A stretch of DNA of 64,000 nucleotides from Streptomyces lomondensis (GCF_014651035.1 NZ_BMWC01000008.1:248001-312000); one strand, 5' to 3'; positions 7,837 through 17,781 are shown, counted from the stretch's first letter. Numbers and translations: made by a program. The notes: generated by a model not told the origin, from the sequence alone.

Positions 7837-9282
7837 TCAGCCCTCCTGCTCGGTCCACCACTCCTTGAGCGCGGCCACCGCGGCGTCATGCTCCATCGGC
7901 CCGTTCTCCAGCCGCAGCTCCAGCATGTGCTTGTACGCGCGACCGATGACCGGACCGGGGCCGATGCCGAGGACCTCCATGATCTGGTTGCCGTCGAGGT
8001 CCGGGCGGATGGAGTCCAGCTCCTCCTGCTCCTGAAGCTTGGCGATCCGCTCCTCCAGCCCGTCGTACGCCCGCGCCAGGGCCGCCGCCTTGCGCTTGTT
8101 GCGCGTGGTGCAGTCCGAGCGGGTCAGCTTGTGGAGCCGGTCGAGGAGCGGGCCGGCGTCACGGACGTAGCGGCGGACCGCCGAGTCCGTCCACTCTCCG
8201 GTGCCGTAGCCGTGGAAGCGCAGGTGGAGTTCGACCAGCCGTGAGACGTCCTTCACCAGCTCGTTGGAGTACTTCAACGCCGTCATGCGCTTCTTGGTCA
8301 TCTTCGCCCCGACCACCTCGTGGTGGTGGAACGAGACCCGGCCGTCCTTCTCGAAGCGCCGCGTGCGCGGCTTGCCGATGTCGTGCAGCAGGGCCGCCAG
8401 CCGGAGCGTCAGGTCGGGGCCGTCGTCCTCCAGCGCCATCGCCTGCTCCAGGACGATCAGCGTGTGGTCGTAGACGTCCTTGTGGCGGTGGTGCTCGTCG
8501 CGCTCCAGACGCAGAGCCGGCAGCTCGGGCAGCACGTGGTCGGCGAGGCCGGTCTCCACGAGCAGCGACAGGCCCTTGCGCGGGTGCGGGGAGAGGATCA
8601 GCTTGTTCAGCTCGTCCCGGACCCGCTCGGCCGAGACGATCTCGATGCGCCCGGCCATGTCCTTCATCGCCGTGACGACCTCGGGGGCGACCTCGAAGTC
8701 GAGCTGAGCCGCGAAACGCGCAGCCCGCATCATCCGCAGCGGGTCGTCCGAGAAGGACTCCTCCGGGGTACCGGGAGTGCGCAGCACCCGCGACGCGAGA
8801 TCCTCGAGCCCGCCGTGCGGGTCGACGAACTCCTTCTCCGGCAGCGCGACGGCCATCGCGTTCACGGTGAAGTCACGGCGGACGAGATCCTCCTCGATCG
8901 AGTCGCCGTACGACACCTCGGGCTTGCGTGAGGTCCGGTCGTACGCCTCCGACCGGTACGTGGTCACCTCGATCTGGTAGCCGCCCTTGTGGGCGCCGAC
9001 CGTGCCGAAGGCGATCCCGACCTCCCAGACGGCGTCCGCCCACGGGCGCACGATCTTGAGCACGTCCTGGGGACGGGCATCGGTCGTGAAGTCGAGGTCA
9101 TTGCCGAGCCGGCCCAGCAGCGCGTCCCGGACCGAGCCGCCGACCAGGGCGAGTGAGAACCCGGCCTCCTGGAAGCGGCGGGCGAGGTCGTCGGCGACAG
9201 GAGCGACCCGCAGCAGTTCACTCACCGCGCGGTGCTGCACCTGGCTGAGGGCACTGGACTTTTCTTCGTTGGCGTTCGGCAC
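7837..9282 (-). CDS. cca: CCA tRNA nucleotidyltransferase
   Basis: Class II nucleotidyltransferase of 481 residues that adds or repairs the 3' CCA of tRNAs in the cytoplasm. Motif A, LVGGSVRDALLGR, with the metal-binding DLDF after it, lies around residues 45-70. The head and neck regions follow. An HD domain with LLHDIGKPRTR near residue 290 marks the actinobacterial family that carries a C-terminal HD module. The start is GTG 9282 (VPNANEEK), the first plausible codon before the conserved region; its ribosome site is weak, so translation could begin a little elsewhere. It diverges from the large secreted protein at 9538. This gene and the following murJ, sigma, trxBA block are syntenic with the mycobacterial origin region. 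Confidence is high for family, moderate for start. Confidence 0.92.
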   Translation of the reverse strand: MPNANEEKSSALSQVQHRAVSELLRVAPVADDLARRFQEAGFSLALVGGSVRDALLGRLGNDLDFTTDARPQDVLKIVRPWADAVWEVGIAFGTVGAHKGGYQIEVTTYRSEAYDRTSRKPEVSYGDSIEEDLVRRDFTVNAMAVALPEKEFVDPHGGLEDLASRVLRTPGTPEESFSDDPLRMMRAARFAAQLDFEVAPEVVTAMKDMAGRIEIVSAERVRDELNKLILSPHPRKGLSLLVETGLADHVLPELPALRLERDEHHRHKDVYDHTLIVLEQAMALEDDGPDLTLRLAALLHDIGKPRTRRFEKDGRVSFHHHEVVGAKMTKKRMTALKYSNELVKDVSRLVELHLRFHGYGTGEWTDSAVRRYVRDAGPLLDRLHKLTRSDCTTRNKRKAAALARAYDGLEERIAKLQEQEELDSIRPDLDGNQIMEVLGIGPGPVIGRAYKHMLELRLENGPMEHDAAVAALKEWWTEQEG

Positions 9283-9537
9283 AACAGAAGAGGGTACGTG
9301 GCCCGGGCGACCTCGGGCTCCCTCATTACACGTGCGGACACGTCCCTCAATACGCGCACAAGCCGCGCCCTTGCGATGTAAGGGATCGCTCACCTCCATA
9401 GTGGGCATACCAGACAGCACGTCATCGGCCCGCGATCTTGTCGAGCGGACCGCGGCACTTCCTCTCAGCGCGCATCGTTACCATGCGTGGACGCACATTC
9501 CGACGACCACTGACGACGACGAGGGACGGGCGAGCGC

Positions 9538-11937
9538 GTGGCCGAGGCGGCAGACTTCCAGGGGACCAGTGCCTCACCTGCCCGCCGGTGGCTACGGCGC
9601 ACCGGGGCACTGCTCGCCGGTGCGCCCCTGCTGGCCGGACTCCTCCAGTTGCCTGCCGCGCCGCCGGCGGACGCGGCCGGGCAGGAGTCCCCGCAGGCCG
9701 CCTCCGGAACGGGTTCGGTGTCCGTCGCGATCGACTCGCTCAGTCCCAGCGCCCCCACGGAGGGCGACACGGTCACCGTGTCGGGCACGGTGACCAACAA
9801 CGGCAAGCAGGCCGTCACCGACGCCCACGTCGACCTGCGGGTGGGGCCCTCCCTCGACACCCGCTCCGCCATCGACGCCCTCGCCAAGAAGAGCGACGAC
9901 GTCCAGGGCCCCGTCGGCGAGCAGGTCGGCGGCAAGTACGCCGAGAAGTTCTCCCAGCTCACACCCGGCGTCGCGGAGCCCTTCGACATCTCCGTGCCGA
10001 TCGACGAGCTCGACCTCGGCCCGGACGGCGTCTACCAGCTGGCCGTCGCGCTCTCCGGGGAGACCGCCGCACAGCCCTGGGACCAGGTCCTCGGCATCCA
10101 GCGCACGTTCCTGCCGTGGCAGCCGGAAGAAGCCGGTACCAAGACCAGGACCACGTTCCTGTGGCCGCTCGTCTCCACCGTCCACATGGCGGCCGAGACG
10201 GGGTCGAACGAGCAGCAGACACCGGTCTTCCGCGACGACGAGCTCGCCGAGGAGATCGCCCCGGGCGGCCGCCTCGACCAGATGGTGTCGCTGGGCAAGG
10301 ACCTCGACGTCACGTGGGTGGTCGACCCGGACCTGCTGGCGTCCGTCGACGCGATGACCAGGAGCTACCAGATCCGCGCCGCGGACGGCACCACCACCTC
10401 CGGCAAGAACCAGGAGATCGCCAAACACTGGCTCGCCGAACTCCAGCAGGCGGTCACGGGCAGGGAAGTCGTCGCCCTGCCGTTCGGCGACCCGGACCTG
10501 GCCTCCCTCGCCCACAACGGCACGAGCGTCACCGGCTCGCTGAGCCACCTCAAGGAGGCCACCGACGTCATCGACGACACGGTGGAGACGATCCTCCACG
10601 TGAAACCGTCCACGGACTTCGCCTGGCCCGTGGATGGCGCCGTCGACCCGTCGATCGTGAAGGTCGCGACCTCCGCGGGCGCCGACAAGGTGATCGCCCG
10701 CAGCGACAGCCTCCAGGACAACCTGTCGTACACGCCCTCCGCGGCCCGGCCCATCGGCGGCGGCACCACGGCGGTCGTCGCCGACTCCAGGCTGTCCACG
10801 GCGTTCCAGGGCAACCTGACGAAGGCCTCCGCCTCCACGCTCGCCGTGCAGCGCTTCCTGGCCCAGAGCCTCACGCTCGGCCTCCAGACCGGCAAGCAGC
10901 GCAGTGTCGTCGTCGCCCCGCAGCGCATGCCGTCCGTCAGCCAGGCCCAGACCATGGCCGAGGCTCTTTCCACCCTCCAGGACGGAAACTGGTCGGAGTC
11001 GCAGGACCTCTCGGCCGCCGCCAAGGCCAAGCCGGACCCCGCGGCCAACACGAAGGTGCCCTCCGGGTACCCCCTCTCCTTGCGCAATCAGGAGCTGCGG
11101 CGCTCCGCCTTCGAGCAGATCGCGAAGACGCAGGACAAGCTCGACAAGTTCAAGGTGATCCTGACCCGCCAGTCCCGGGTGGTGACCCCCTTCGGACGGG
11201 CCATGAACCGCGAGATGTCCACGTCGTGGCGCGGCCGGGGCGCCGCGGCGCTGGAATACCGCGACGGCATCGAGTCGTACCTCGAAGGGCTCATCGACGG
11301 GGTCAAGCTGATCGACAAGTCGGAGACCAAGCTCTCCGGCCGCAGCGCCACGATCCCGGTGACCGTCCAGAACAATCTGGTCCAGGGCGTCGAGCACCTG
11401 AAGCTGCGGCTCACGTCGACGAACCCGACGCGACTCAAGATCGGCGGCGCCGCCTACGAGGAGCAGCGCGTCGCGGTCAACGGCGGCCACAGCCAGTCGG
11501 TGAAGTTCACCACATCCGCCAACGCCAACGGCCGGGCCGAGGTGGTCGCCCAGCTGTACACGGAGGACGGCCGGCCGTACGGCGCCGACGTCACCTTCGA
11601 GGTGAAGGTCACCGAGGTCACGCCCACCGTCATGCTGGTCATCGGCGGAGGCGTCCTGCTCCTGGTCCTGGCCGGCTTCCGGATGTACACCCAGCGCAAG
11701 CGCGCCGCCGCACGCGAGGCCACCGAGGACGGCACCGCAGAGACGGACGACGACGCCGACAGCCCGCAGGGCCCGGCCGCCGCTCCGCGGAACCCTGAGG
11801 CCCCCGGCGACCGTCCCGAGGAGGAGTCCGAGGCCGGCTCCCGGGCAGACGCCCCGCAGCAGCCGAGTGACCCGGCCCCGGACACCGCAGCGGAAAGCGC
11901 CGACCCGTCCGGCACGGGTGAGAGAGTGGACCGTTGA
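9538..11937 (+). CDS. Large secreted, C-terminally anchored protein (DUF6049-type)
   Basis: A 799-residue protein of unknown function. An N-terminal signal sequence (WLRRTGALLAGAPLLAGLL, then a cleavage-like ADAAG near residue 47) precedes a long extracytoplasmic region. That region starts with an Ig-like strand pattern (VTVSGTVTNNGKQAVTDAHVDL). One C-terminal membrane helix (VMLVIGGGVLLLVLAGF, about 700-718) leads to a charged cytoplasmic tail of about 80 residues rich in Glu, Asp and Pro. GTG 9538 is preceded by GAGGGACGGG. It sits 43 bases upstream of murJ, the same order as Rv3909-Rv3910 in Mycobacterium tuberculosis, so a role in lipid II export or envelope assembly is plausible but inferred from context only. 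Confidence 0.82.
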   Translation: MAEAADFQGTSASPARRWLRRTGALLAGAPLLAGLLQLPAAPPADAAGQESPQAASGTGSVSVAIDSLSPSAPTEGDTVTVSGTVTNNGKQAVTDAHVDLRVGPSLDTRSAIDALAKKSDDVQGPVGEQVGGKYAEKFSQLTPGVAEPFDISVPIDELDLGPDGVYQLAVALSGETAAQPWDQVLGIQRTFLPWQPEEAGTKTRTTFLWPLVSTVHMAAETGSNEQQTPVFRDDELAEEIAPGGRLDQMVSLGKDLDVTWVVDPDLLASVDAMTRSYQIRAADGTTTSGKNQEIAKHWLAELQQAVTGREVVALPFGDPDLASLAHNGTSVTGSLSHLKEATDVIDDTVETILHVKPSTDFAWPVDGAVDPSIVKVATSAGADKVIARSDSLQDNLSYTPSAARPIGGGTTAVVADSRLSTAFQGNLTKASASTLAVQRFLAQSLTLGLQTGKQRSVVVAPQRMPSVSQAQTMAEALSTLQDGNWSESQDLSAAAKAKPDPAANTKVPSGYPLSLRNQELRRSAFEQIAKTQDKLDKFKVILTRQSRVVTPFGRAMNREMSTSWRGRGAAALEYRDGIESYLEGLIDGVKLIDKSETKLSGRSATIPVTVQNNLVQGVEHLKLRLTSTNPTRLKIGGAAYEEQRVAVNGGHSQSVKFTTSANANGRAEVVAQLYTEDGRPYGADVTFEVKVTEVTPTVMLVIGGGVLLLVLAGFRMYTQRKRAAAREATEDGTAETDDDADSPQGPAAAPRNPEAPGDRPEEESEAGSRADAPQQPSDPAPDTAAESADPSGTGERVDR

Positions 11938-11980
11938 GATGTCGTGGCCGGTGGGCCCGGGACGATGAGGTGGGGTAACC

Positions 11981-14248
11981 ATGAACGCGCCGTACGACGG
12001 TGACCACGGCCGTGCCGTGGGCAGCTCGGGCGACCCCGAGTCGGGCGGGCCCGAGGGTTCGCCGCCCCAGCACGGCCAGGTGCCGCCGCAGCCACCCGCG
12101 GACATGTACCTCCAGGACGCCTACGCCCAGGACCCCTACCGGGCGCAGGACCTCTCCGCCCAGGACCCGGTCGCCGAGGCGCTCTACGACCGCTCCGCGC
12201 ATCCGCCGCCCCCTCCGGGGACGTACCCGCCGCACCAGATGTACGCCCAGCCGCCCCAATCGCCGTACGCGCCCGACCCGCGGGTGTGGGCCCAGACGCC
12301 CGCGCCGGAGCCCGAGGGCCCGACGCGGCACCTGCCGTACGGCGACGACCCCCGGACCACCCAGTTCGTGGGAGTGGACGACCTCGTCTCCCACGCCGGC
12401 GAGCCGCGCCAGGAGCCGGACGCCTTCGCGCACCTCTTCAGGGACCAGCAGCAGGGCAGCGGTCACCCGTCGTACGAGTCGCCGTCGGTCCCCGGACCGT
12501 CCCCGGCCCCGATGACGCAGGGCCAGTACGCGACGCCCGACCAGACCGCGGCGACGGCACCCCTCGTCGACGAGACGCCCACCCCGGAGCCCGCCGCCTC
12601 ACCCGCCCCGAAGAAGGCCGGCCGCGCCGCGGGCCTGATGAAGTCCAGCGCCGTGATGGCCGCGGGCACGATGGTCTCCCGCCTCACCGGCTTCATCCGC
12701 TCCGCGCTGATCGTCTCGGCCATCGGCGTCGGCTTCCTCGGTGACACCTTCCAGGTCGCCTACCAACTGCCGACGATGCTCTACATCCTCACGGTCGGCG
12801 GCGGTCTCAACTCCGTCTTCGTGCCTCAACTCGTGCGGGCCATGAAGGAGGACGAGGACGGCGGCGAGGCGTACGCCAACCGCCTGCTGACCCTCGTCAT
12901 GGTGGCGCTCGGCGCACTCACCGCGCTCGCGATCTTCGGCGCGCCACTCCTGATTCGCGTGATGTCCCCCTCGATCGCCAGCGACCCCGCGGCGAATCAG
13001 GTCGCCATCACCTTCGTCCAGTACTTCCTGCCCTCGATCTTCTTCATGGGCGTCCACGTGGTGATGGGGCAGATCCTCAACGCCCGCGGGAAGTTCGGCG
13101 CGATGATGTGGACCCCGGTCCTCAACAACATCGTCATCATCGTGACGCTGGGCATGTTCATCTACGTCTACGGCACCGCCGCCGACTCGGGGATGAAGGT
13201 CACCACCATCCCGCCGGAGGGCCAGCGCCTCCTGGGCATCGGTGTGCTGCTCGGCCTCGTGGTGCAGGCGCTGGCGATGATCCCCTACCTGCGCGAGACG
13301 GGCTTCCGGCTGCGGCTGCGCTTCGACTGGAAGGGTCAGGGCCTCGGCAAGGCCGTCACGCTCGCCAAGTGGACGGTCCTGTTCGTCCTCGCCAACCAGG
13401 CGGGCGCCATGATCGTCGTCTGGCTGTCCACCGCGGCGGGCAAGGCATCGCCCGTCGACGGCACCGGTTTCTCCGCCTACGCCAACGCGCAGCTGATCTG
13501 GGGCCTGCCGCAGGCCATCATCACGGTCTCCCTCATGGCCGCGCTGCTGCCGCGCCTGTCGCGCTCGGCGGCCGAGGGCGACGGCGGCGCCGTCCGCGAC
13601 GACATCTCCCAGGGCCTGCGCACCACGGCGGTCGCCATCGTGCCGATCGCGTTCGGGTTCCTCTCGCTCGGCATCCCCATGTGCACGCTGATGTTCGGCT
13701 CCTCGGGCACCAGCGAGGCCACCAACATGGGCTACATGCTGATGGCGTTCGGTCTCGGCCTGATCCCGTACTCCGTGCAGTACGTGGTCCTGCGCGCCTT
13801 CTACGCCTACGAGGACACGCGAACTCCCTTCTACAACACGGTCATCGTGGCCGCGGTCAACGCCGGCGCCTCGGCGGTCTGCTTCTTCGTCATCCCGTCC
13901 CGCTGGGCCGTCGTCGGCATGGCCGCCTCGTACGGCCTGGCCTACGCGATCGGTGTCGGGGTCGCCTGGCGCCGGCTGCGCAAGCGGCTGGGCGGGGACC
14001 TCGACGGCGCCCGGGTCCTGCGGACTTACGCCCGGCTGTGCATCGCGTCGGTCCCGGCCGCCCTGCTCAGCGGCGCGGCCTGCTACGGCATCGGCCACAC
14101 GCTAGGCCAGGGCGTCGTGGGCTCGCTCGCCGCGGTGTTCGCCGGTGGGGCCGTCCTCCTCGGGATCTTCTTCGTCGCCGCCCGCCGCATGCGCATCGAG
14201 GAACTCAACTCGCTGGTCGGCATGGTCCGCGGGCGCCTGGGACGCTGA
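11981..14248 (+). CDS. murJ: Lipid II flippase MurJ with long cytoplasmic N-terminal extension
   Basis: Flips lipid-linked peptidoglycan precursor across the cytoplasmic membrane. The protein is 755 residues; the MurJ/MviN core of about 14 helices starts near residue 218 (GLMKSSAVMAAGTMVSRLTG). Conserved Arg in SRLTGFIR and the GGGLNSVFVPQLVRAM segment are present. The first 215 residues are Pro/Gln/Tyr-rich and predicted disordered, unlike the compact E. coli protein. The start ATG 11981 follows GAGGTGGGG. The gene follows the large anchored protein, and a pseudokinase gene follows it. In mycobacteria the pseudokinase is fused to MurJ and binds the FHA protein FhaA; here it is a separate gene. 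Confidence 0.95.
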   Translation: MNAPYDGDHGRAVGSSGDPESGGPEGSPPQHGQVPPQPPADMYLQDAYAQDPYRAQDLSAQDPVAEALYDRSAHPPPPPGTYPPHQMYAQPPQSPYAPDPRVWAQTPAPEPEGPTRHLPYGDDPRTTQFVGVDDLVSHAGEPRQEPDAFAHLFRDQQQGSGHPSYESPSVPGPSPAPMTQGQYATPDQTAATAPLVDETPTPEPAASPAPKKAGRAAGLMKSSAVMAAGTMVSRLTGFIRSALIVSAIGVGFLGDTFQVAYQLPTMLYILTVGGGLNSVFVPQLVRAMKEDEDGGEAYANRLLTLVMVALGALTALAIFGAPLLIRVMSPSIASDPAANQVAITFVQYFLPSIFFMGVHVVMGQILNARGKFGAMMWTPVLNNIVIIVTLGMFIYVYGTAADSGMKVTTIPPEGQRLLGIGVLLGLVVQALAMIPYLRETGFRLRLRFDWKGQGLGKAVTLAKWTVLFVLANQAGAMIVVWLSTAAGKASPVDGTGFSAYANAQLIWGLPQAIITVSLMAALLPRLSRSAAEGDGGAVRDDISQGLRTTAVAIVPIAFGFLSLGIPMCTLMFGSSGTSEATNMGYMLMAFGLGLIPYSVQYVVLRAFYAYEDTRTPFYNTVIVAAVNAGASAVCFFVIPSRWAVVGMAASYGLAYAIGVGVAWRRLRKRLGGDLDGARVLRTYARLCIASVPAALLSGAACYGIGHTLGQGVVGSLAAVFAGGAVLLGIFFVAARRMRIEELNSLVGMVRGRLGR

Positions 14249-14388
14249 GACGGGGGGTAGGCGCACAACCATCGTCAGCCACCGCGTGTCGTGCATAGCG
14301 GCGGACTGTGGGCACAATTGGTTTCGGCGTCGGACGGCGCGCATCGGATGCCGGCCGGCGCGCAATGGATGGGGAGGCAGGAACGACG

Positions 14389-16107
14389 GTGGCGGAACGG
14401 AGTACGGCTGCCGTCGACGTGGCAGACAACAGCGACGAGACGTCGCTGACCGCACAGGCGGACCAGTCCACGGCCGACGGGGTGGCCAAGAACCGGGAGC
14501 GGGACACGGACAGCGACGAGGCACAGGAGAGCACCCGGACCGACGGTTCCGGAAAGACCTCGCCGCCCGAACTGCACAGTGGTCACAAGCTCGCCAGACG
14601 CTACCGCCTCGAGGAGTGCGTCACCCGTCTGGACGGTTTCAGCAGCTGGCGTGCCGTGGACGAGAAGCTCCGCCGCGCCGTCGGCGTGCACATTCTGCCC
14701 GCGGACCACTCGCGGGCCCGCTCCGTCCTGGCCGCCGCCCGCTCCTCCGCCCTCCTCGGTGATCCCCGCTTCGTCCAGGTACTGGACGCGGTGGAGGAGA
14801 ACGATCTCGTCTACGTCGTCCACGAGTGGCTTCCCGACGCCACGGAACTGACCACGCTCCTCGCCTCCGGGCCGCTGGAACCGTACGACGCCTACCAGAT
14901 GGTCAGCCAGGTCTCCGCCGCCATGGCCGCCGCTCACCGTGAGGGCCTCGCCCATCTGCGACTGAACCCCAACGCCGTCCTGCGCGCCTCCACGGGCCAG
15001 TGGCGCATCCGCGGCCTCGCCGTGAACGCCGCGCTGCGCGGCGTCTCGTCCGACACCCCGCAGCGCACCGACACCGAGGCCATCGGAGCCCTGCTGTACG
15101 CGGCGCTGACCCAGCGCTGGCCGTACGAGAGCGACGCCTACGGGCTGTCGGGCCTTCCGAAGGACATCGGCCTCATCGCCCCGGACCAGGTGCGGGCCGG
15201 GGTGCACCGCGGCCTGTCCGAGCTCTCCATGCGCGCACTCGTCAACGACGGAGCCACCGCCTCCCGGCACGAGTCGCCGTGCACCACGCCGGAGGAGCTG
15301 GTGAAGGCGATCGGCGAGATGCCTCGCATCCGCCCGCCGGAGCCGGCGTTCACCGCCCCGCCCGAGTACCAGCGCACGACGTACCAGCAGGGCACATACG
15401 GCCGTCAGACGCCGCGCCCCGGCGCCACCCAGCCCGTCCCGTCTCCGCCGCCCCCGCTCCAGAGCCGCACCGGCAAGGCGCTGAAGTGGGCCGTGTCCGC
15501 GCTCCTGATCGCCGCGCTGGGCCTCGGCAGCTGGCAGCTGGCGGACGCGCTCATGGACCAGGGTGGCAAGACGGATGACCCCAACAAGACGCAGAACACC
15601 GAGGACAACGACAAGAACGCCAAGTCCGAGGCACCGAAGCCCATCGCCATCAAGGACGCCGAGGAGTATGTCGCCAAGGGCGACGCCCAGCATCCCGCCG
15701 ACGTGGACAAGACCTACGACGGCAACACGTCCACGGGCTGGCGCACCAGCAGCTACCTGGACGGCCCGAAGATGGTGATAAAGCCGGGCGTCGGCATCGT
15801 CTACGACCTCGGATCCGAAAGGGAAGTGTCGACCGCGACGCTCTCGCTGCGGTACGGCGGCCCCCACACCACGATCGAGCTGTACGCGACCGACTCTCTC
15901 GGATCGTCCACACCGCTGAGTTCCATGGAGAAGCTGGGCACGGTGACGACGAGCAGCACCTCCGCGAAGGTGACCGTGGACAAGCCCGTGAAGAGCCGGT
16001 ACCTCCTGGTGTGGCTGACGGCCCTGCCGTACTCCGGCGACGACCCCGCCAACTACAGCAACCCGGGCTACAAGCAGGCCATCACCGAAGTGAAGTTCGC
16101 GGGCTGA
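14389..16107 (+). CDS. Membrane pseudokinase with extracytoplasmic discoidin-like domain
   Basis: A 572-residue protein; start GTG 14389 with GGGGAGGCAGG at 8 bases. After a charged N-terminus comes a protein-kinase fold (about residues 63-250) that lacks the key residues. The usual Lys strand reads VGVHIL, the HRD loop reads HLRLNPN and the DFG position reads IRGLAV, so catalysis is unlikely. A Pro-rich linker, one membrane helix (WAVSALLIAALGLGSWQLA) and an extracytoplasmic domain resembling F5/8 type C (discoidin) carbohydrate-binding folds follow. It is the free-standing counterpart of the C-terminal half of mycobacterial MviN (Rv3910), so it probably regulates MurJ in response to PknB-type signalling; this is inferred. 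Confidence 0.85.
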   Translation: MAERSTAAVDVADNSDETSLTAQADQSTADGVAKNRERDTDSDEAQESTRTDGSGKTSPPELHSGHKLARRYRLEECVTRLDGFSSWRAVDEKLRRAVGVHILPADHSRARSVLAAARSSALLGDPRFVQVLDAVEENDLVYVVHEWLPDATELTTLLASGPLEPYDAYQMVSQVSAAMAAAHREGLAHLRLNPNAVLRASTGQWRIRGLAVNAALRGVSSDTPQRTDTEAIGALLYAALTQRWPYESDAYGLSGLPKDIGLIAPDQVRAGVHRGLSELSMRALVNDGATASRHESPCTTPEELVKAIGEMPRIRPPEPAFTAPPEYQRTTYQQGTYGRQTPRPGATQPVPSPPPPLQSRTGKALKWAVSALLIAALGLGSWQLADALMDQGGKTDDPNKTQNTEDNDKNAKSEAPKPIAIKDAEEYVAKGDAQHPADVDKTYDGNTSTGWRTSSYLDGPKMVIKPGVGIVYDLGSEREVSTATLSLRYGGPHTTIELYATDSLGSSTPLSSMEKLGTVTTSSTSAKVTVDKPVKSRYLLVWLTALPYSGDDPANYSNPGYKQAITEVKFAG

Positions 16108-16132
16108 GAGCCGACAGCGGGAAGGGGGTTCG

Positions 16133-16858
16133 ATGGCGGACCGCGCCGAGCACGGCGGTGCAAGTGATCAGGACCTCCTCGCCCGGCATGTCGAGGGTGA
16201 TCCCGACGCCTTCGGCGAGATCGTGCGGCGGCACCGCGACCGGCTCTGGGCCGTCGCCCTGCGGACCCTGGGGGACCGCGAGGAGGCCGCTGACGCGGTA
16301 CAGGACGCCCTCGTATCCGCCTACCGGGCCGCCCACACCTTCCGGGGCCAGTCGGCCGTCACGACGTGGCTGCACAGGATCACGGTGAACGCCTGCCTGG
16401 ACCGCGCCCGCAAGGCGGCCTCCCGCAAGACCTCGCCCGTCGACGACACCGAGCGCCTGGAGCAGCTGCTGGAGCCGCACGAGTCGGCGTCGGCACCCGC
16501 GGAGCGCAACGATCTCCACCGGCAGCTCATCGAAGCCCTGGGCACCCTGCCGGCCGACCAGCGAGCGGCGCTCGTCCTGGTGGACATGCAGGGCTACCCG
16601 GTCGCGGAGGCGGCCCGCATCCTCGACGTGCCGACCGGCACGGTGAAGAGCAGATGCGCACGCGGCAGAGCCAGACTCCTGCCGCTGCTCACCCATCTCC
16701 GGCCGGATGGCAACGGTGGGGAGAAGAAGCCGGGCGGGGAACGGAACCGGACGCAGGGGCCGACCGTCCCACCCGCAGCGGGACCGCACCGAGCGGAACC
16801 ACCGGACACAGGACCGAGCGACCCAGCTGCACTGAAGGGCGGAGGTGGACGAGCGTGA
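16133..16858 (+). CDS. sigM: ECF RNA polymerase sigma factor (SigM-like)
   Basis: Group 4 sigma factor of 241 residues directing RNA polymerase to a specific promoter set. Region 2 (HVEGDPDAFGEIVRRHRDRL; LGDREEAADAVQDALVSAYR) spans about residues 18-85. Region 4 (LPADQRAALVLVDMQGYPVAEAARI, with the helix-turn-helix ending GTVKSRCARGRARL) spans about 135-190. A disordered tail of about 50 residues follows. The ATG at 16133 is preceded by GGGAAGGGGG. The stop overlaps the start of the zinc-finger anti-sigma gene (GTGA), the usual sign of coupled synthesis. Gene order matches mycobacterial sigM-rsmA-trxB-trxA, hence the symbol; note that the name sigM is used for other sigma factors in S. coelicolor. 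Confidence 0.93.
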   Translation: MADRAEHGGASDQDLLARHVEGDPDAFGEIVRRHRDRLWAVALRTLGDREEAADAVQDALVSAYRAAHTFRGQSAVTTWLHRITVNACLDRARKAASRKTSPVDDTERLEQLLEPHESASAPAERNDLHRQLIEALGTLPADQRAALVLVDMQGYPVAEAARILDVPTGTVKSRCARGRARLLPLLTHLRPDGNGGEKKPGGERNRTQGPTVPPAAGPHRAEPPDTGPSDPAALKGGGGRA

Positions 16859-17781
16859 CGTCGACGACAGACATGGCCGGGCACCCGGACGTCGCGGAGA
16901 TCTCCGACCTCGCCGAGGGCCTCCTCCCACCGTCCCGGACCACCGACGTACGCCGGCATCTGGACGAGTGCGAGCTCTGCGCGGACGTCTTCGCCTCCCT
17001 GGAGGAGATCCGCGGGCTGCTCGGCACGCTGCCGGGCCCGCCGCGCATGCCCGCCGATGTCGCGGGCCGCATCGATGCCGCTCTCGCCGCCGAGGCACTG
17101 CTGAACGCCACGGAGCCGGAGGCCCCGGAGAACCCTGTGCCGGTGAGTGCTCCCGGTACCGGGTCCGAGGACGACAGCGGTGCGCATGTTTCACGTGAAA
17201 CATCGGCGCCCACCGACCGGCCCGCCGGGCGTCCCCGCTCTTCCACCACCGGCCCGGGCCGCAAGGGCCGCACGCGGAACGGGCGCCGCAGGATCGCCGT
17301 CCTGGGGACCGTCTTCACGGTGGCCGCCCTGGGGCTGGGCTCCGGCCTGCTGTCATCACTCGGCGACAACCAGCCGCCCCGCGACACGGCGGGCGGCCGG
17401 CAGACCACTCCTGCGGACACCTTCTCCGAGGGGAAGCTGCAGAAGCAGGTCACCGATCTCCTGGCCGAGAACAAGACCGAGGGAGGCGGTGGCTCCCGCT
17501 CCCCCTACGGCACGGAGACCGCCCCCGGCACCAACCACACCAAGGTCGCCAGGGAGGCCGTGGTGCCCGGCTGCGTCCGCGACGGCATCGGGCGCGACGA
17601 CGCCGCCCTCGCTGTCGAGAACGGCAGGTACCAGGGGAAGAAGGCCATGCTCGTGCTGCTTCCCGATGCTTCCGACGCCACCCGGGTCACCGCCTACATC
17701 GTCGACGCGACCTGTGTGGATCACCATGCGTCAACCACCGACGGCAAGATCCTCCTGGAGCGCTCCTACCCGTCCTCCTGA
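16855..17781 (+). CDS. Zinc-finger anti-sigma factor, membrane-anchored (RsmA-like)
   Basis: Protein of 308 residues that likely sequesters the preceding ECF sigma factor. The N-terminus carries a ZAS-type motif, RRHLDECELCADVF (HxxxCxxC, about residues 35-45). A variable linker follows, then one membrane helix (IAVLGTVFTVAALGLGSGLL, about 143-162) and an extracytoplasmic domain of about 140 residues with two Cys. Translation starts at GTG 16855, overlapping the sigma stop by 4 bases. The linker holds a perfect parS site (17188-17201) read in frame as VSRET. The signal that releases the sigma factor is unknown. Confidence 0.88.
   Translation: MTSTTDMAGHPDVAEISDLAEGLLPPSRTTDVRRHLDECELCADVFASLEEIRGLLGTLPGPPRMPADVAGRIDAALAAEALLNATEPEAPENPVPVSAPGTGSEDDSGAHVSRETSAPTDRPAGRPRSSTTGPGRKGRTRNGRRRIAVLGTVFTVAALGLGSGLLSSLGDNQPPRDTAGGRQTTPADTFSEGKLQKQVTDLLAENKTEGGGGSRSPYGTETAPGTNHTKVAREAVVPGCVRDGIGRDDAALAVENGRYQGKKAMLVLLPDASDATRVTAYIVDATCVDHHASTTDGKILLERSYPSS
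17188..17201. other. parS: parS site 5 (inside anti-sigma gene)
   Basis: Perfect GTTTCACGTGAAAC within the linker-coding part of the anti-sigma gene. In frame it reads Val-Ser-Arg-Glu-Thr. Confidence 0.93.

Noticed and set aside
10591..10604. Possible parS in the large secreted protein gene (CACGTGAAAC half)
   Set aside because: Only the right half matches; three mismatches in the left half.
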